This document shows, one piece after another, positions 36,629 through 46,440 of a DNA stretch of 64,000 nt; position 1 is the stretch's first letter, and each line of letters begins with the position of its first letter. Origin of the DNA: Caloramator sp. E03 (GTDB lineage Bacteria > Bacillota > Clostridia > Clostridiales > Caloramatoraceae); contig NZ_CP040093.1 of NCBI RefSeq assembly GCF_006016075.1, forward strand, positions 2,273,501 to 2,337,500. The letters run 5' to 3'. Made by a program: the position numbers and the translations under genes. The notes beneath the pieces are model-generated. The model saw only the letters and a list, made by a program, of their open reading frames with translations, had not been told where the DNA came from and did no database searches.

Positions 36629-37540
36629 TTAAGTGTTCTTTTTTGAGGATTTATTTTTTGGATTTGCACATTTAATTATATTTTCTTTAAGTTTTTGAGA
36701 CGATAAATTATAATCTCCAGCTCTTATCCTGTTTATTATTACCGATTTGGAAGAATACTTATTAAAACCATATTGAGATGTTATAAAATATTTAAAACCG
36801 CAGCTTTTTGCAACTTTTAATACCCTGCTACCATAATGGCCAAAAGGAAAGCATAGTATATCAGGATATTTTCCAGTATATTTATATATTATTTCTCTTG
36901 ATTTATTTAAATCTGACGATACTCTCTTAATATATTCATCTTCTGTTTCTAATTTTTTAGTATTTTTGTCATATATTCTAAAGGCTAGTTTGCCACCTTG
37001 CTTTAGCTTAGAGTTTATATAAACAAGTTCATGGCTGTTGTGGCTATGGGAGGCAATATCAACAAGACCACTTTCATACATTTCCTTTATTTGCTTCATA
37101 TTTAATGGCCTTACATTACTGTTAAAGGATTTATAATTTTCTGTCCTTGATGTAATAATGGAATTTAGAGCAGGTACATTATATTTTTTTAGAATTGGAT
37201 AAGCATAAACATAAAAGCTTTCAAGTCCATCATCAAAGGTTATAGCAACTGCATTAGGGGGAAGAGTGTATTTTCCTTGCATTGCATCTGTTAGCTGCTT
37301 TATGCTAATAAAGTTAAATCCACTATTTATAAGGGTTTTAATGTCTTCTTCGAACCTTTGTGGCTTAATGGTTATAAAGCTAAAAGGCTTTGGACTTATA
37401 TGATGATAGGTTAAAACTACAACCTTATTATTGTAGTATATATTATTTTTGTTATTAATTTCTTGAGATTTTGAAGATGCAAAAGAAGTATTATAAAGCA
37501 AGAATAAAAAAACTAATATGAAAATGGACAGCTTTTTCAT
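36629..37540 (-). CDS. secreted polysaccharide deacetylase
   Basis: A 303-residue NodB-fold deacetylase with an N-terminal signal peptide (LFLLYNTSFASS). The metal site is ITFDDG (catalytic and metal Asp) plus H-x3-H in SHSHNSHE, with FPFGHYG later. The opening VVLTYHHIS is typical of PgaB/IcaB-like enzymes acting on poly-N-acetylglucosamine or envelope glycans. Last gene of a minus-strand envelope operon, starting five bases after tagA ends. The region beyond its stop holds repeat copy 1. Confidence 0.88.
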   Translation of the reverse strand: MKKLSIFILVFLFLLYNTSFASSKSQEINNKNNIYYNNKVVVLTYHHISPKPFSFITIKPQRFEEDIKTLINSGFNFISIKQLTDAMQGKYTLPPNAVAITFDDGLESFYVYAYPILKKYNVPALNSIITSRTENYKSFNSNVRPLNMKQIKEMYESGLVDIASHSHNSHELVYINSKLKQGGKLAFRIYDKNTKKLETEDEYIKRVSSDLNKSREIIYKYTGKYPDILCFPFGHYGSRVLKVAKSCGFKYFITSQYGFNKYSSKSVIINRIRAGDYNLSSQKLKENIIKCANPKNKSSKKNT

Positions 37541-37545
37541 AAATT

Positions 37546-38259
37546 TTACCTACCCTTTAATATTTTTATTAAAAAAACAGGAAGTACTAACATCCTTTTA
37601 AATCTCCAAGGTTCTTTTATAAGCCTATAAAGCCATTCTAATCCTAATGAACACATCCACTTTGGTGCTCTTTTTATATTTCCGCATATAACGTCAAGAC
37701 TTCCTCCTATTCCCATACAAAGTGGTACAGAAAGTTTATCCATATTATTTTTTATCCAGTATTCCTGCTTTGGACTTCCCATAGCAACAAATAGTATATC
37801 AGGTGATGCTTTTTTAATATCTTTAATTATAGTTTCATCTTCTTTAAAATATCCGTCCCTTATTCCAACAATTTTTAGACCTTTATATTTATCTTCTAAT
37901 ATCTTTCCAGCCTGCTCTGCAACGCCAGGTTTTGCACCAAGCAGAAAAATTTTATATCCATTTTTAGCAGACCTTTTACATATACTTTGCATAAGATCAA
38001 TTCCTGTTACTCTTTTTCTGATTTTTCCTCCTTTTAATCTTGAAGCTATAATAACTCCAATACCATCAGGTATTTGGATTGTAGCACTGTTTAAAAGTTT
38101 TAAAAGGTTAATATCCTTTTGAGCTTTCATTATTTTTTCAGGATTTATAGCTACAATAAAGGAAGGCAATCTTCTTTCAATTATATTGTCAATTTCATCA
38201 AGTATTGAGCTCTCATTAACGCAACATACATCAACTCCAAGATATGTCTCCTTTATCAT
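37546..38259 (-). CDS. tagA: WecB/TagA/CpsF glycosyltransferase
   Basis: A 237-residue GT26 enzyme that adds N-acetylmannosamine (or a similar sugar) to undecaprenyl-diphosphate-GlcNAc, an early step of wall teichoic acid or secondary cell-wall polymer. Motifs are INPEKIMKA, IPDGIGV, KRVTGIDLM, LLGAKPGVAEQA, MGSPKQE and LGLEWLYRLIKEPWR. I start at ATG 38259, seven bases after GGAGG; an upstream ATG overlaps both that site and the previous gene. Confidence 0.92.
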   Translation of the reverse strand: MIKETYLGVDVCCVNESSILDEIDNIIERRLPSFIVAINPEKIMKAQKDINLLKLLNSATIQIPDGIGVIIASRLKGGKIRKRVTGIDLMQSICKRSAKNGYKIFLLGAKPGVAEQAGKILEDKYKGLKIVGIRDGYFKEDETIIKDIKKASPDILFVAMGSPKQEYWIKNNMDKLSVPLCMGIGGSLDVICGNIKRAPKWMCSLGLEWLYRLIKEPWRFKRMLVLPVFLIKILKGR

Positions 38260-38263
38260 TTCA

Positions 38264-39379
38264 TTATCCTCCATACATTATAGATTTATATATTTTTTTA
38301 TAATTATCTGTAAAGTTTTCAATGGAGAAGTTTTTTGATGCCTTATCATAAAGATTTTGCCCTAACTCTTCAGCTTTTTTCTTATTTTTTAAAAGCTCAA
38401 GCATTTTTTTATAAAGCTTTTCTTCATCTCCTATCTTTATTAAATACCCGTTTTTATCATCTTCAATGAGTTTTGGAATACCTCCAACCATAGTCGATAT
38501 AACAGTTTTTTTATAGAAGGCTGATTCAAGTATAGATAGAGGGAAACTTTCAGTAAATGAAGTAAGTACTGTAAAGTCCGATATAAATATAAATTCATCG
38601 GGCTTTTTAAACCCAACAAAAGTTACATTGTTTTTAATCCCAAGCTTTGATGCATATTCTTTAAGCTCACTTTCTAATTCACCATCACCTACAAGTATAA
38701 ATACAACGTCATTAAATTCTTTATAAACCATGCTGCAAGCCTTTAAAAAAAACCTATGATTTTTAACAGGATGAAGCCTGGCTACCATTGTAATATAATG
38801 TTCAGCTTTAGGCAAGTTATACTTTTTTATTATAGATTCTTTTTCAAACTTTTGATATTTTCTATTAAAATCTATTCCGTTATAAACAACAAATATTTTT
38901 TCTTTATTAAAACCTCTTTTAATAAGCATATCTTTAAAATTATCTGATACAGTTATATAATAATCAAAGGATTTTAATGCCAATCTGTTTATGTTGCTGT
39001 AAATTAATGTTTTATAAAAGTTACCTTTATAATCTTCCTTATAGTCACTATGGATTGTTGTTACGTATTTTGCATCATATTTTTTCTTTAAAAAATATCC
39101 TATGAAATTAGCTCTTCCTCCATGGCAATTTATTATATCTACTTTTTCCTTTTCACATAGTTGCTTTATATCATCTACTATCTTTAAATCAAATCTTTTA
39201 TTTTGTTTAATAAGCCTAATATCGATTCCTAACGAAACAGCCTCTTCATATAGTTTTCCTTTTATAAAACATACAACTATGTTTTTTATATCACTGCTAT
39301 TTATATTATTAACTAAAGTTAGAAGATGCTTTTTAGATCCTCCAACTTCTCCACCACTTATAATATGTAAAATGACCAT
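38264..39379 (-). CDS. glycosyltransferase family 4
   Basis: A 371-residue GT-B glycosyltransferase of family GT4, using a nucleotide sugar. The N-terminal glycine loop is SGGEVGGSKKHL, and the donor-binding C-terminal half has LVGDGEL, VTFVGFKKP and the E-x7-E motif in ESFPLSILESAFYK. There is no membrane segment. The stop is four bases before the tagA start, so the two are probably coupled in surface polymer synthesis; the sugar is unknown. Confidence 0.9.
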   Translation of the reverse strand: MVILHIISGGEVGGSKKHLLTLVNNINSSDIKNIVVCFIKGKLYEEAVSLGIDIRLIKQNKRFDLKIVDDIKQLCEKEKVDIINCHGGRANFIGYFLKKKYDAKYVTTIHSDYKEDYKGNFYKTLIYSNINRLALKSFDYYITVSDNFKDMLIKRGFNKEKIFVVYNGIDFNRKYQKFEKESIIKKYNLPKAEHYITMVARLHPVKNHRFFLKACSMVYKEFNDVVFILVGDGELESELKEYASKLGIKNNVTFVGFKKPDEFIFISDFTVLTSFTESFPLSILESAFYKKTVISTMVGGIPKLIEDDKNGYLIKIGDEEKLYKKMLELLKNKKKAEELGQNLYDKASKNFSIENFTDNYKKIYKSIMYGG

Positions 39380-39407
39380 AATATCATCCCTCTAGTTAAA
39401 TTTAAAA

Positions 39408-40580
39408 TTAACATTTTAAAATCTTTTCTTTTAGGAATTCGTAGAAATTTATAGCATCTTCTCTTATCTTGAATCCTCCCTGGGCTTGCTTTTCACCACC
39501 ACCACCTTGACCGTTGAAACTTTTTATGTTTTCTTTAAAAATAAATCCACAGTTTGTTGAGAAATTTCCATTGTGGCAGAGGAGAATTCTATTATCAACT
39601 ACGGACAGAAATAATATAGTATAACTTCCTTTTTCAAGTATGCTCTTTGCAATTCTTTGGATTTCATCAAAATTTTTATCGTTATATATTTTACAAATTA
39701 TATTTTTATTTGTATTTCTTATAATATCTGATACTTCTAAATCAATTAAGGTTTCTTTAAGCTTTTTTAATTGGACTGATAGTTCATTTATAAGCGTTTC
39801 CTTCTGATTTAGCCTTTCTAATATTTCATCTTCTTTGCAGGATAGTATTTTATTTAAATTTGAGACTATATTGTGCTTATTCTGATAATCACAAAAAGCT
39901 CTTTTTCCACATTTAAAGTATATTCTTGTCATTCCTTTGTATTTTTCGGCTTTGAGAATCTTTATTATTTCAATTTCTCCAGTTCTTTTAACGTGTGTCC
40001 CACAGCAGGGAGTACAATCAGTATTTTCTATTTCAACTATTCTAATATCATCTTTAGAAGGAGGGAGCTTTCTTAATTGATGAGATAAAGCTTCTTCATA
40101 ATTTAAGATATAGGTTTTGATTTCAAGGTTTTTATATATACGTTCATTTGCTTTATCTTCTACATTTTTTATCATTTCATTTGATATTTCAGGTAAGGCA
40201 ATGTCAATTGTTACATAGTCTTCTCCAAGATGAAATCCTGCAGTCCGCCCATTATATAGGTTGTAAAAAATAGAAGATAAGATATGCTGTCCTGAATGCT
40301 GCTGCATGTGGTCAAAACGTCTTTGAAAATCTATTTCGCATTTGACATATTTATTTTCAGGCATCCTATCAAGTATATGATATATTATACCATCTTTTTC
40401 TAAAAGGTCTAAAACCTTAATTCCATCTATGGTACCTGAATCAGAAGGTTGTCCTCCAGCTTCAGGGTAGAATGCTGTTTCTGATAAAACAATATAGTAT
40501 TTGCCGTCTTTTGTTTCTGTATTTTCAATGTATGTTTCCCACGATGAAATATAAGCATCTTCATAAAAAAGTCTTTTCAT
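39408..40580 (-). CDS. AlaX-like alanyl-tRNA editing protein with DHHA1 domain
   Basis: A 390-residue free-standing version of the editing half of AlaRS, expected to hydrolyse mischarged Ser- or Gly-tRNA(Ala). The zinc site is H-x3-H in QQHSGQHIL and C-x3-H in CCGTHVKRTG. Residues FYPEAGGQPSD precede it. A coiled coil and a C-terminal DHHA1 domain with the glycine loop GQGGGGEKQAQGG follow, so it is the long form. AGGAG precedes the ATG. It leads the minus-strand group with GT4, tagA and the deacetylase (28-base gap). Confidence 0.88.
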   Translation of the reverse strand: MKRLFYEDAYISSWETYIENTETKDGKYYIVLSETAFYPEAGGQPSDSGTIDGIKVLDLLEKDGIIYHILDRMPENKYVKCEIDFQRRFDHMQQHSGQHILSSIFYNLYNGRTAGFHLGEDYVTIDIALPEISNEMIKNVEDKANERIYKNLEIKTYILNYEEALSHQLRKLPPSKDDIRIVEIENTDCTPCCGTHVKRTGEIEIIKILKAEKYKGMTRIYFKCGKRAFCDYQNKHNIVSNLNKILSCKEDEILERLNQKETLINELSVQLKKLKETLIDLEVSDIIRNTNKNIICKIYNDKNFDEIQRIAKSILEKGSYTILFLSVVDNRILLCHNGNFSTNCGFIFKENIKSFNGQGGGGEKQAQGGFKIREDAINFYEFLKEKILKC

Positions 40581-40716
40581 TTTATCATCTCCTGTAAATA
40601 TTAATAATCAATGTATATTTTGTACTAAAAAATATGAATTATCAAGTATATTGTTTAAAGGATTATAACAACTTGTAAACAAATTTATAAATTAATCATT
40701 TATAAGGCTTAATAGA

Positions 40717-40745
40717 GTGACAGGCTTTTCAAATTGATGTATAAT
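40717..40745 (+). promoter_or_regulatory. promoter of murJ
   Basis: GTGACA (40717-40722), a 17-base spacer and TATAAT (40740-40745). Confidence 0.55.
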
Positions 40746-40779
40746 TTTATATGGATTTTTACTGAAAGGAAGAATTCAA

Positions 40780-42354
40780 ATGCCTAAAAAAGCTGAAAAT
40801 ATTCAAAGAGCTACGGTTATAGTAATGCTAACCCTTTTTTTGAGCAGAATACTTGGATTTATAAGGGAAATGATTGTAGCAAGAGTATATGGAAGAAATT
40901 ACATAACGGATTCTTTTATAGCTGCCTTTACAATACCTGATGTAATGTTTTATCTTCTTGTAGGAGGAGCTTTAAGCTCAGGTTTTATGCCAGTATTTAA
41001 CTCTTATATTGCAAATGAAGATGAGAGTGGAGCTTGGAAGGCTGCAAATACCTTTATTACAGTTGCAATAATTTTTATTTTGGTATTTAACCTTTTTGGA
41101 GTAACCTTTGCAAGGTATCTTGTTCCAATTGTTGCAAGTGGTCTTGCACAGAATAAAGAAGCCCTTATACTTACAACAAAACTGACAAGAATTATGTTTT
41201 CAGCTGTAACTTTTACAGTTCTTGCAGGGCTTACAAGAGGGGTTTTAAACTCATATAAAATATTTACATCTCCATCTTTAGGACCAGTTTTATATAATAT
41301 AGGCATGATACTTGGAGCATTGTTACTTGGAAAGAGTCTTGGAATATATGGTATATCAATAGGTGTTATAGTTGGTGCTATAATGAATTTTGCTGTCCAA
41401 ATTCCAGATTTTAAAAGGGTAGGTAAAAGATTTAAGTTTGAACTTGATTTGCATAATGAAGGATATAAAAGGATGTTAAAGCTAATGGGACCGGCAATAA
41501 TAGGTCTGTCTATATCCCAAGTGAATCTTGTTGTTAATCAGAATATAGCATCGGTTCTTGATGAAGGTAGTATAACTGCATTAAGATATGCAAACAGAAT
41601 AATGCTGCTTCCGCTTGGAATATTTGCAATGGGAATTGCCACAACTATATTCCCAGTTTTAAATACTCAAGTTGCAAGAAAGGAATATAATGAGTTTAAG
41701 GACACATTATCTCTTGGACTTAGGACAGTAATGTTTATTACTATTCCATCAACAATAGGTATGATAGTACTTAACGTTCCAATTGTAAGGCTTTTGTTTA
41801 GAACAGGTAAATTTACAGAATCAGACGTTAAAGTTACTGCCTTTGCTCTAGCATTTTATAGCCTTGCAGTTGTTGGACAATCAGCAGTACAGATTATAAC
41901 AAGAGGATTTTATGCGGTACAGGATACTAAAACTCCTGTAAAAATAGGAGCATTAACTGTATTGATAAACATAATTTTAAACCTGATATTTGTACGTTCA
42001 AGTAAACTTGCAATAGGAGGAATAGCCCTTTCATACTCAATAACAAGCATAATTAATATGTTATTATTATACAAAAAGCTTAGTGAAAAGTTAAATGGTC
42101 TTAAGGTAAGTGATGATATAAAGTCATCGATTAAATCTACAATAGCATCCTTTGTTATGGGAGGGGCTGCTTTTATAATTTCCCGGGTAATTGAAGTTAA
42201 ACTCGGGATAGATTCAAAATTAGTTCAGCTTATTGATGTTGGAGTTTCTGTAACAATTGCTATTGTTATATATTTAGCTGTGGCATATATTTTGAAAATG
42301 CCAGAGATGGATTATGTTTTAGGGATTGTAAAAAAGAAGATTAAAAGGATATAG
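40780..42354 (+). CDS. murJ: lipid II flippase MurJ
   Basis: A 524-residue protein with fourteen expected membrane helices, flipping the peptidoglycan precursor lipid II across the membrane. Family blocks include SRILGFIREMIVARVYG, SFIAAFTIPD, GALSSGFMPVFN and FYAVQDTKTPVKIG. The sequence is a full-length MviN/MurJ. It is divergent from the envelope operon starting with the AlaX-like gene. Repeat copy 2 follows its stop. Confidence 0.95.
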   Translation: MPKKAENIQRATVIVMLTLFLSRILGFIREMIVARVYGRNYITDSFIAAFTIPDVMFYLLVGGALSSGFMPVFNSYIANEDESGAWKAANTFITVAIIFILVFNLFGVTFARYLVPIVASGLAQNKEALILTTKLTRIMFSAVTFTVLAGLTRGVLNSYKIFTSPSLGPVLYNIGMILGALLLGKSLGIYGISIGVIVGAIMNFAVQIPDFKRVGKRFKFELDLHNEGYKRMLKLMGPAIIGLSISQVNLVVNQNIASVLDEGSITALRYANRIMLLPLGIFAMGIATTIFPVLNTQVARKEYNEFKDTLSLGLRTVMFITIPSTIGMIVLNVPIVRLLFRTGKFTESDVKVTAFALAFYSLAVVGQSAVQIITRGFYAVQDTKTPVKIGALTVLINIILNLIFVRSSKLAIGGIALSYSITSIINMLLLYKKLSEKLNGLKVSDDIKSSIKSTIASFVMGGAAFIISRVIEVKLGIDSKLVQLIDVGVSVTIAIVIYLAVAYILKMPEMDYVLGIVKKKIKRI

Positions 42355-42388
42355 TTCACTTATATACAAGTATGACAACCCATTTTGT

Positions 42389-42530
42389 TTTAGGAGCTTT
42401 GCATAGGCCCCGTGAATGGATTTCAAAAAGGCATCTCTCAAAAGTTTAGAATTGCTTAGCAAAATGAGTAAGTGCCAGGAAAATCCTTCACGGGGTTTAA
42501 TAAAAACAAACTTTTTCAATAGCCTCAAAG
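42389..42530 (+). repeat. structured interspersed repeat, copy 2
   Basis: The compact copy (about 142 bp), in the same orientation as copy 1. CCCCGTGAATGGATTT pairs with AAATCCTTCACGGGG (one bulged T), then GGCA/TGCC and CTCA/TGAG form an inner stem; the apical loop is short. The shared outer tracts TTAGGA(A/G)CTTT and CAATAGCCT are conserved too. It lies between murJ and a same-strand transporter gene. No frame is conserved between the copies, so it is not coding. Confidence 0.75.
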
Positions 42531-42628
42531 ATATATTTTTTATAGGCATTTTATTTGAGAAATTATAAATATGATGATAGAATTAAATTTGTATATTGTA
42601 TAGTTAAACAGTGCATAGGAGGATTAAA

Positions 42629-43516
42629 ATGAAGTTCAAGGGGGAAGCTTTTGTTTTTATATCAGCTACTGGTTTTGCATTAATGCCTGTTTTTGCAAAA
42701 CTTGCCTACAAATTAGGGGTTAATGTTTCAACTGTACTTTTTTTTAGATTTTTAATTGCAATTTCAATAATTTGGGCCTATATCTTCATTAAAAGGATAG
42801 ATTTTAGGATTAAGTTAAGACAAGCCTTCATATTAATGATTCTTGGTTCAGTGTTATATGCAGGTTCTTCAATTTCTATTTTTAGTTCCTATAAGTTTAT
42901 ATCAGCAGGTTTTTCTGAGGTTCTTCTTTTTACGTATCCTGCAATGGTTCTTATAGTTTCAGTAATATTTTTAAAAGAAAAAATTGAGGTTAATAAAGTC
43001 TATGCTGTGGTATTATCTATTATGGGCACAGTGCTTGTTGCATATACTCCAGGACAAATAATAAATTTTAAAGGTATTGCTTTTGCTCTTTTAGGGGCAT
43101 TGTTTTATGCTATTTACGTTATAGTAATTGGCCATGGAAAGTTTGAAGGTGTTTCTCCTGTGGTTATGTCAGGATATGTTATATTTTTTGCTTTTGTTAC
43201 TTTTACTATCTTTGCATTTTTAGAAGGTGGAATAACGGTGAACTTCAATGTTAATGCATGGATTTGCATTACGCTTATGGCACTTTTTTCAACAAGCATT
43301 GCTATTTTTGCTTTCTGTTTTGGAGCAAAGACTATAGGATCATCTGCTGCTGCTATTATAAGTGGAGTAGAACCTGTTGAAGCAATAGTATTTGGATATA
43401 TTTTTTTAAAAGAAAGCTTAAATCCTATTATGGTAATTGGGGCACTTATAGTTGTTATGGCTATTGTATCTATATATATATTTGAACCTTACGAAAAAGT
43501 TAATGTTAATATATAA
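42629..43516 (+). CDS. EamA/DMT-superfamily transporter
   Basis: A 295-residue membrane protein with ten helices in two EamA repeats (each ending near YTPGQIINFKGI and IVVMAIVSIYIFEP). Members export or import small metabolites; the substrate is unknown. I start at ATG 42629, six bases after AGGAGG; a GTG upstream would include the ribosome site. It is cotranscribed with the TauE/SafE gene 17 bases downstream. Confidence 0.85.
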   Translation: MKFKGEAFVFISATGFALMPVFAKLAYKLGVNVSTVLFFRFLIAISIIWAYIFIKRIDFRIKLRQAFILMILGSVLYAGSSISIFSSYKFISAGFSEVLLFTYPAMVLIVSVIFLKEKIEVNKVYAVVLSIMGTVLVAYTPGQIINFKGIAFALLGALFYAIYVIVIGHGKFEGVSPVVMSGYVIFFAFVTFTIFAFLEGGITVNFNVNAWICITLMALFSTSIAIFAFCFGAKTIGSSAAAIISGVEPVEAIVFGYIFLKESLNPIMVIGALIVVMAIVSIYIFEPYEKVNVNI

Positions 43517-43533
43517 AAGCAGGTGATCTTATT

Positions 43534-44289
43534 ATGATGGTAAAGATAATATTTCTTTGTATAGCAGGGTTTATTTCAGCCTTTGTTGATTCTATTGCAG
43601 GGGGAGGGGGAATAATAAGTGTGCCAGCCTATCTTTTTGCAGGTATTCCACCTCAGTTTACCCTTGGAACCAATAAATTTTCTTCAACAGCTGCAGCCTT
43701 TACAAGCTCATTAAATTTTGCAAAAAGTGGGAAAGTAAATTTTGAGCTTATGAAATATATTGCTCCATTTACTTTTATTGGCGCAGCTATAGGTGTTCAT
43801 ACTGTAATTAAAATCAATCAGCAATATTTATATATTTTAGTGCTTATACTAATTTTAGGAGTTGGAATATATAGCCTTTTTTCAAAAACTATAGGAGTTG
43901 AAGATGATTTTAACGGACTTAATAAAAAGAATATATTTTATGGAATAATATTGGCATTTTTTCTTGGATTTTATGATGGATTCTTTGGACCTGGAACAGG
44001 TTCATTTTTAATGTTTGGACTTATAAAAATATACGGCTTTGATTTTGTAAAAGGTGCAGGTAATGCAAGATTTTTAAACTTTATAAGTAACATCACTGCT
44101 CTTTTAATGTTTGCATTATATAAAAGGATTTACTATATTATAGGCATACCTGTTGCTGTTTCTATGATTTTTGGAGCAAAGTTTGGAACTGCAATTGCTC
44201 TTAAAAAAGGTTCAAAGCTTATAAAGCCAATATTTGTATCTATGTCTTTAGCAGTTGCATTAAAAATGCTTTACAACATAGTAAAATAA
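43534..44289 (+). CDS. TauE/SafE (YfcA-type) membrane transporter
   Basis: A 251-residue protein with about eight helices. The family-specific repeat is seen as DSIAGGGGIISVPA with GTNKFSSTAAA in the first half, and GFYDGFFGPGTGSFL with GNARFLNF in the second. Members carry sulfite, sulfonates or related anions outward; the substrate here is unknown. AGGTGAT precedes the start. It ends in a hairpin. Confidence 0.88.
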   Translation: MMVKIIFLCIAGFISAFVDSIAGGGGIISVPAYLFAGIPPQFTLGTNKFSSTAAAFTSSLNFAKSGKVNFELMKYIAPFTFIGAAIGVHTVIKINQQYLYILVLILILGVGIYSLFSKTIGVEDDFNGLNKKNIFYGIILAFFLGFYDGFFGPGTGSFLMFGLIKIYGFDFVKGAGNARFLNFISNITALLMFALYKRIYYIIGIPVAVSMIFGAKFGTAIALKKGSKLIKPIFVSMSLAVALKMLYNIVK

Positions 44290-44303
44290 CGATATAAATT
44301 AGG

Positions 44304-44366
44304 GTCCATGTATTGTTAAATATAATCTTTAAGTTTAAGATAAAGTTAAACAATATGTGGACTTTT
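44304..44366 (+). terminator. terminator after the TauE/SafE gene
   Basis: GTCCATGTATTGTT (44304-44317) pairs with AACAATATGTGGAC (44349-44362) through two wobble pairs, then TTTT. Confidence 0.6.
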
Positions 44367-44488
44367 GAATATCTATATGAACAAAAAGTTTATAGTATTT
44401 TAACAAAATAATTCTTGTATATTTTTTAAATTATTATAAACTATTATAATGTAGAATAATACGTTTTTTTGTCTTGTGGGGTGAAATT

Positions 44489-45430
44489 TTGAAATTAATT
44501 AAGAAAGTCATTTTTTTTATTATATTTGAATTTATATTTTGCACTACTTTAGGAACATATTTAGTATTTCATGGCCCATTTAAAAATATTAGAAATACAG
44601 TAGTTACGTCGGCAATGACTACAATGAACCATAAATATATAGCAAAACTTTTTTTAAGCGATGATGAAATTAAAAGGATAATGGAGGAAAATAAGATAAG
44701 TTCTCCAACAGAGAGTGAAAACCAGGATGCAATAAAAGTAAAATATTCAAGTAACAATATCGAATGTATTAACATTGAAACAAATAGGTATAAAGGATAC
44801 CTTTTAATTGTGGACAACCCTAAAAGAGTTAAAGTAGGGACATCACAAGATCTTGGAAATAGGGGAGAAACTCTAGGGCAAATAATAAAAAGATATAATG
44901 CCGTAGCAGGAGTGAATGCTGGAGGGTTTAGCAATGCTATGACAGGAACAGGTGGTATACCCTCTGGAATTATAATAGAAAATGGAGAAATAAAATATAT
45001 TGACGATGAGAAAACCTTCAATATAGTAGGTTTTAATAATAAAAATATACTTATTGTTGGGGAATATAAATTAGATGAAATAAAAGAATTAAAACTAAGG
45101 GATGCTATTTCCTTTGGTCCAGCCCTTATTGTAAATGGAAAGCCTATGATAAAAAAAGGTGATGGAGGATGGGGGATTGCTCCAAGAACAGCGATAGGAC
45201 AAACACAGGATGGGAAAGTGCTTTTGCTGACAATAGATGGAAGGCAAAAGCACAGCCTTGGGGCAACTCTTAAAGATGTTCAGGATGTTTTACTTGAATA
45301 TGGTGCTTATAATGCTTCAAATCTTGATGGAGGATCTTCGGCAACGATGTACAATGATGGGAAGTTAGTAAACAAACCATCGGATATATTAGGAGAGAGG
45401 GCAATTCCATCAGCATTTATAGTAGAGTAG
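44489..45430 (+). CDS. phosphodiester glycosidase family (NAGPA) protein
   Basis: A 313-residue membrane-anchored enzyme. One N-terminal helix (about 5-28) precedes an outside NAGPA domain with AGVNAGGFS, GPALIVNGKP, APRTAIGQT, LLTIDGRQ and the end NLDGGSSATMYN. The family cleaves sugar-phosphate diesters and is often found in polysaccharide loci. I start at TTG 44489, five bases after GGGGTG; a TTG at 44474 lies before that site. It is followed after ten bases by the next gene, so probably one operon. Confidence 0.82.
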   Translation: MKLIKKVIFFIIFEFIFCTTLGTYLVFHGPFKNIRNTVVTSAMTTMNHKYIAKLFLSDDEIKRIMEENKISSPTESENQDAIKVKYSSNNIECINIETNRYKGYLLIVDNPKRVKVGTSQDLGNRGETLGQIIKRYNAVAGVNAGGFSNAMTGTGGIPSGIIIENGEIKYIDDEKTFNIVGFNNKNILIVGEYKLDEIKELKLRDAISFGPALIVNGKPMIKKGDGGWGIAPRTAIGQTQDGKVLLLTIDGRQKHSLGATLKDVQDVLLEYGAYNASNLDGGSSATMYNDGKLVNKPSDILGERAIPSAFIVE

Positions 45431-45440
45431 GTGTGAATTT

Positions 45441-46424
45441 ATGCTAAAGAAGATTTTTGCTTATATTTTAATAGGTGTTATTTTGACTGTAACGCCTTTA
45501 TATTATATAAATAACATAATTCTTGGAGATGAAAAAATAACTACAAATAAAGTAAATAGCTATAAAAGTTTTTTCATGAGTTTTAAAAAGAGCGGGACAA
45601 AGATACCTGATACAGCAAAAAATGTAGCAGTAACTTATGATGGAAGCTATATAACATATATAGATTCAGAAGTTCTTTATATAAAAAATAGCAAGGATGA
45701 TAAGTTATATGATATCATTAAAGATGATGAACCTATAATATACTCACTTCCTTTGAATGATAGAAACATAATAATGTACTTTACCTATGATGGTAAGAAT
45801 CTTGCAATAAAGACTTATGATATAGATAATCAGGAGATAACAGAGCATAAGTCTTTTAAAGCAAGTAATCTTAAAAAAATTTGTGATGTAAGGTATTCAA
45901 GCTATACAAACCTAATATATATATGTTCACAGACAAAAAGCTATGGAATATACAAGAATAACATATATAGAGTAGATATAATGAAAAATATATCTTTATA
46001 TGCAAAGGGGAAGGAAATTGAGAATATAGGGCTTTTAAACAATAAAGATACTCTTGTTTATGAAGATAAAAATAGTAGGATTCACATAAAATCAAAAATA
46101 TTTAAATATGATGGAAACAGCAAATTTAAATTTCTTGGTATTGATGATGAGGACAATATATACCTGCTCTCCTTAGAAGATGAAAAGACCATATTGGTTG
46201 TTAATGATGGTGATGTAATAGAAAAAAGATACCTTGATGATTCATCCTTTGATAGTATATTTAACAGGGACAACAAAGTTTGTCTTGTTTATAAAGATTA
46301 TATTTATGATGTTATCCAAAATAAAAAAATAGATATAAAATCCGGGATTACAGTTATTGATATTAGTGACAGCCATATTGTATATAAAAATAGCAATAAT
46401 AATATTGTAGTTGATAAGATATAA
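45441..46424 (+). CDS. membrane-anchored hypothetical protein, propeller-like
   Basis: A 327-residue protein of unknown family. A single N-terminal helix (about 5-24) is followed by an outside domain made of short beta strands with repeated D-G/K-rich turns (TYDGSYITYIDS, TYDGKNLAIKTYD, DDEDNIYLLS), suggesting a beta-propeller. It is cotranscribed with the glycosidase, so it may sense or bind the same envelope polymer. That is inference only. Confidence 0.55.
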   Translation: MLKKIFAYILIGVILTVTPLYYINNIILGDEKITTNKVNSYKSFFMSFKKSGTKIPDTAKNVAVTYDGSYITYIDSEVLYIKNSKDDKLYDIIKDDEPIIYSLPLNDRNIIMYFTYDGKNLAIKTYDIDNQEITEHKSFKASNLKKICDVRYSSYTNLIYICSQTKSYGIYKNNIYRVDIMKNISLYAKGKEIENIGLLNNKDTLVYEDKNSRIHIKSKIFKYDGNSKFKFLGIDDEDNIYLLSLEDEKTILVVNDGDVIEKRYLDDSSFDSIFNRDNKVCLVYKDYIYDVIQNKKIDIKSGITVIDISDSHIVYKNSNNNIVVDKI

Positions 46425-46440
46425 TGGTTGAATGTTATTT

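Noticed and set aside
42319-42549. 76-codon minus-strand frame covering the repeat after murJ
   Set aside because: It overlaps the murJ end and repeat copy 2; the matching frame is not conserved in copy 1, so it is a by-product of the hairpin sequence.
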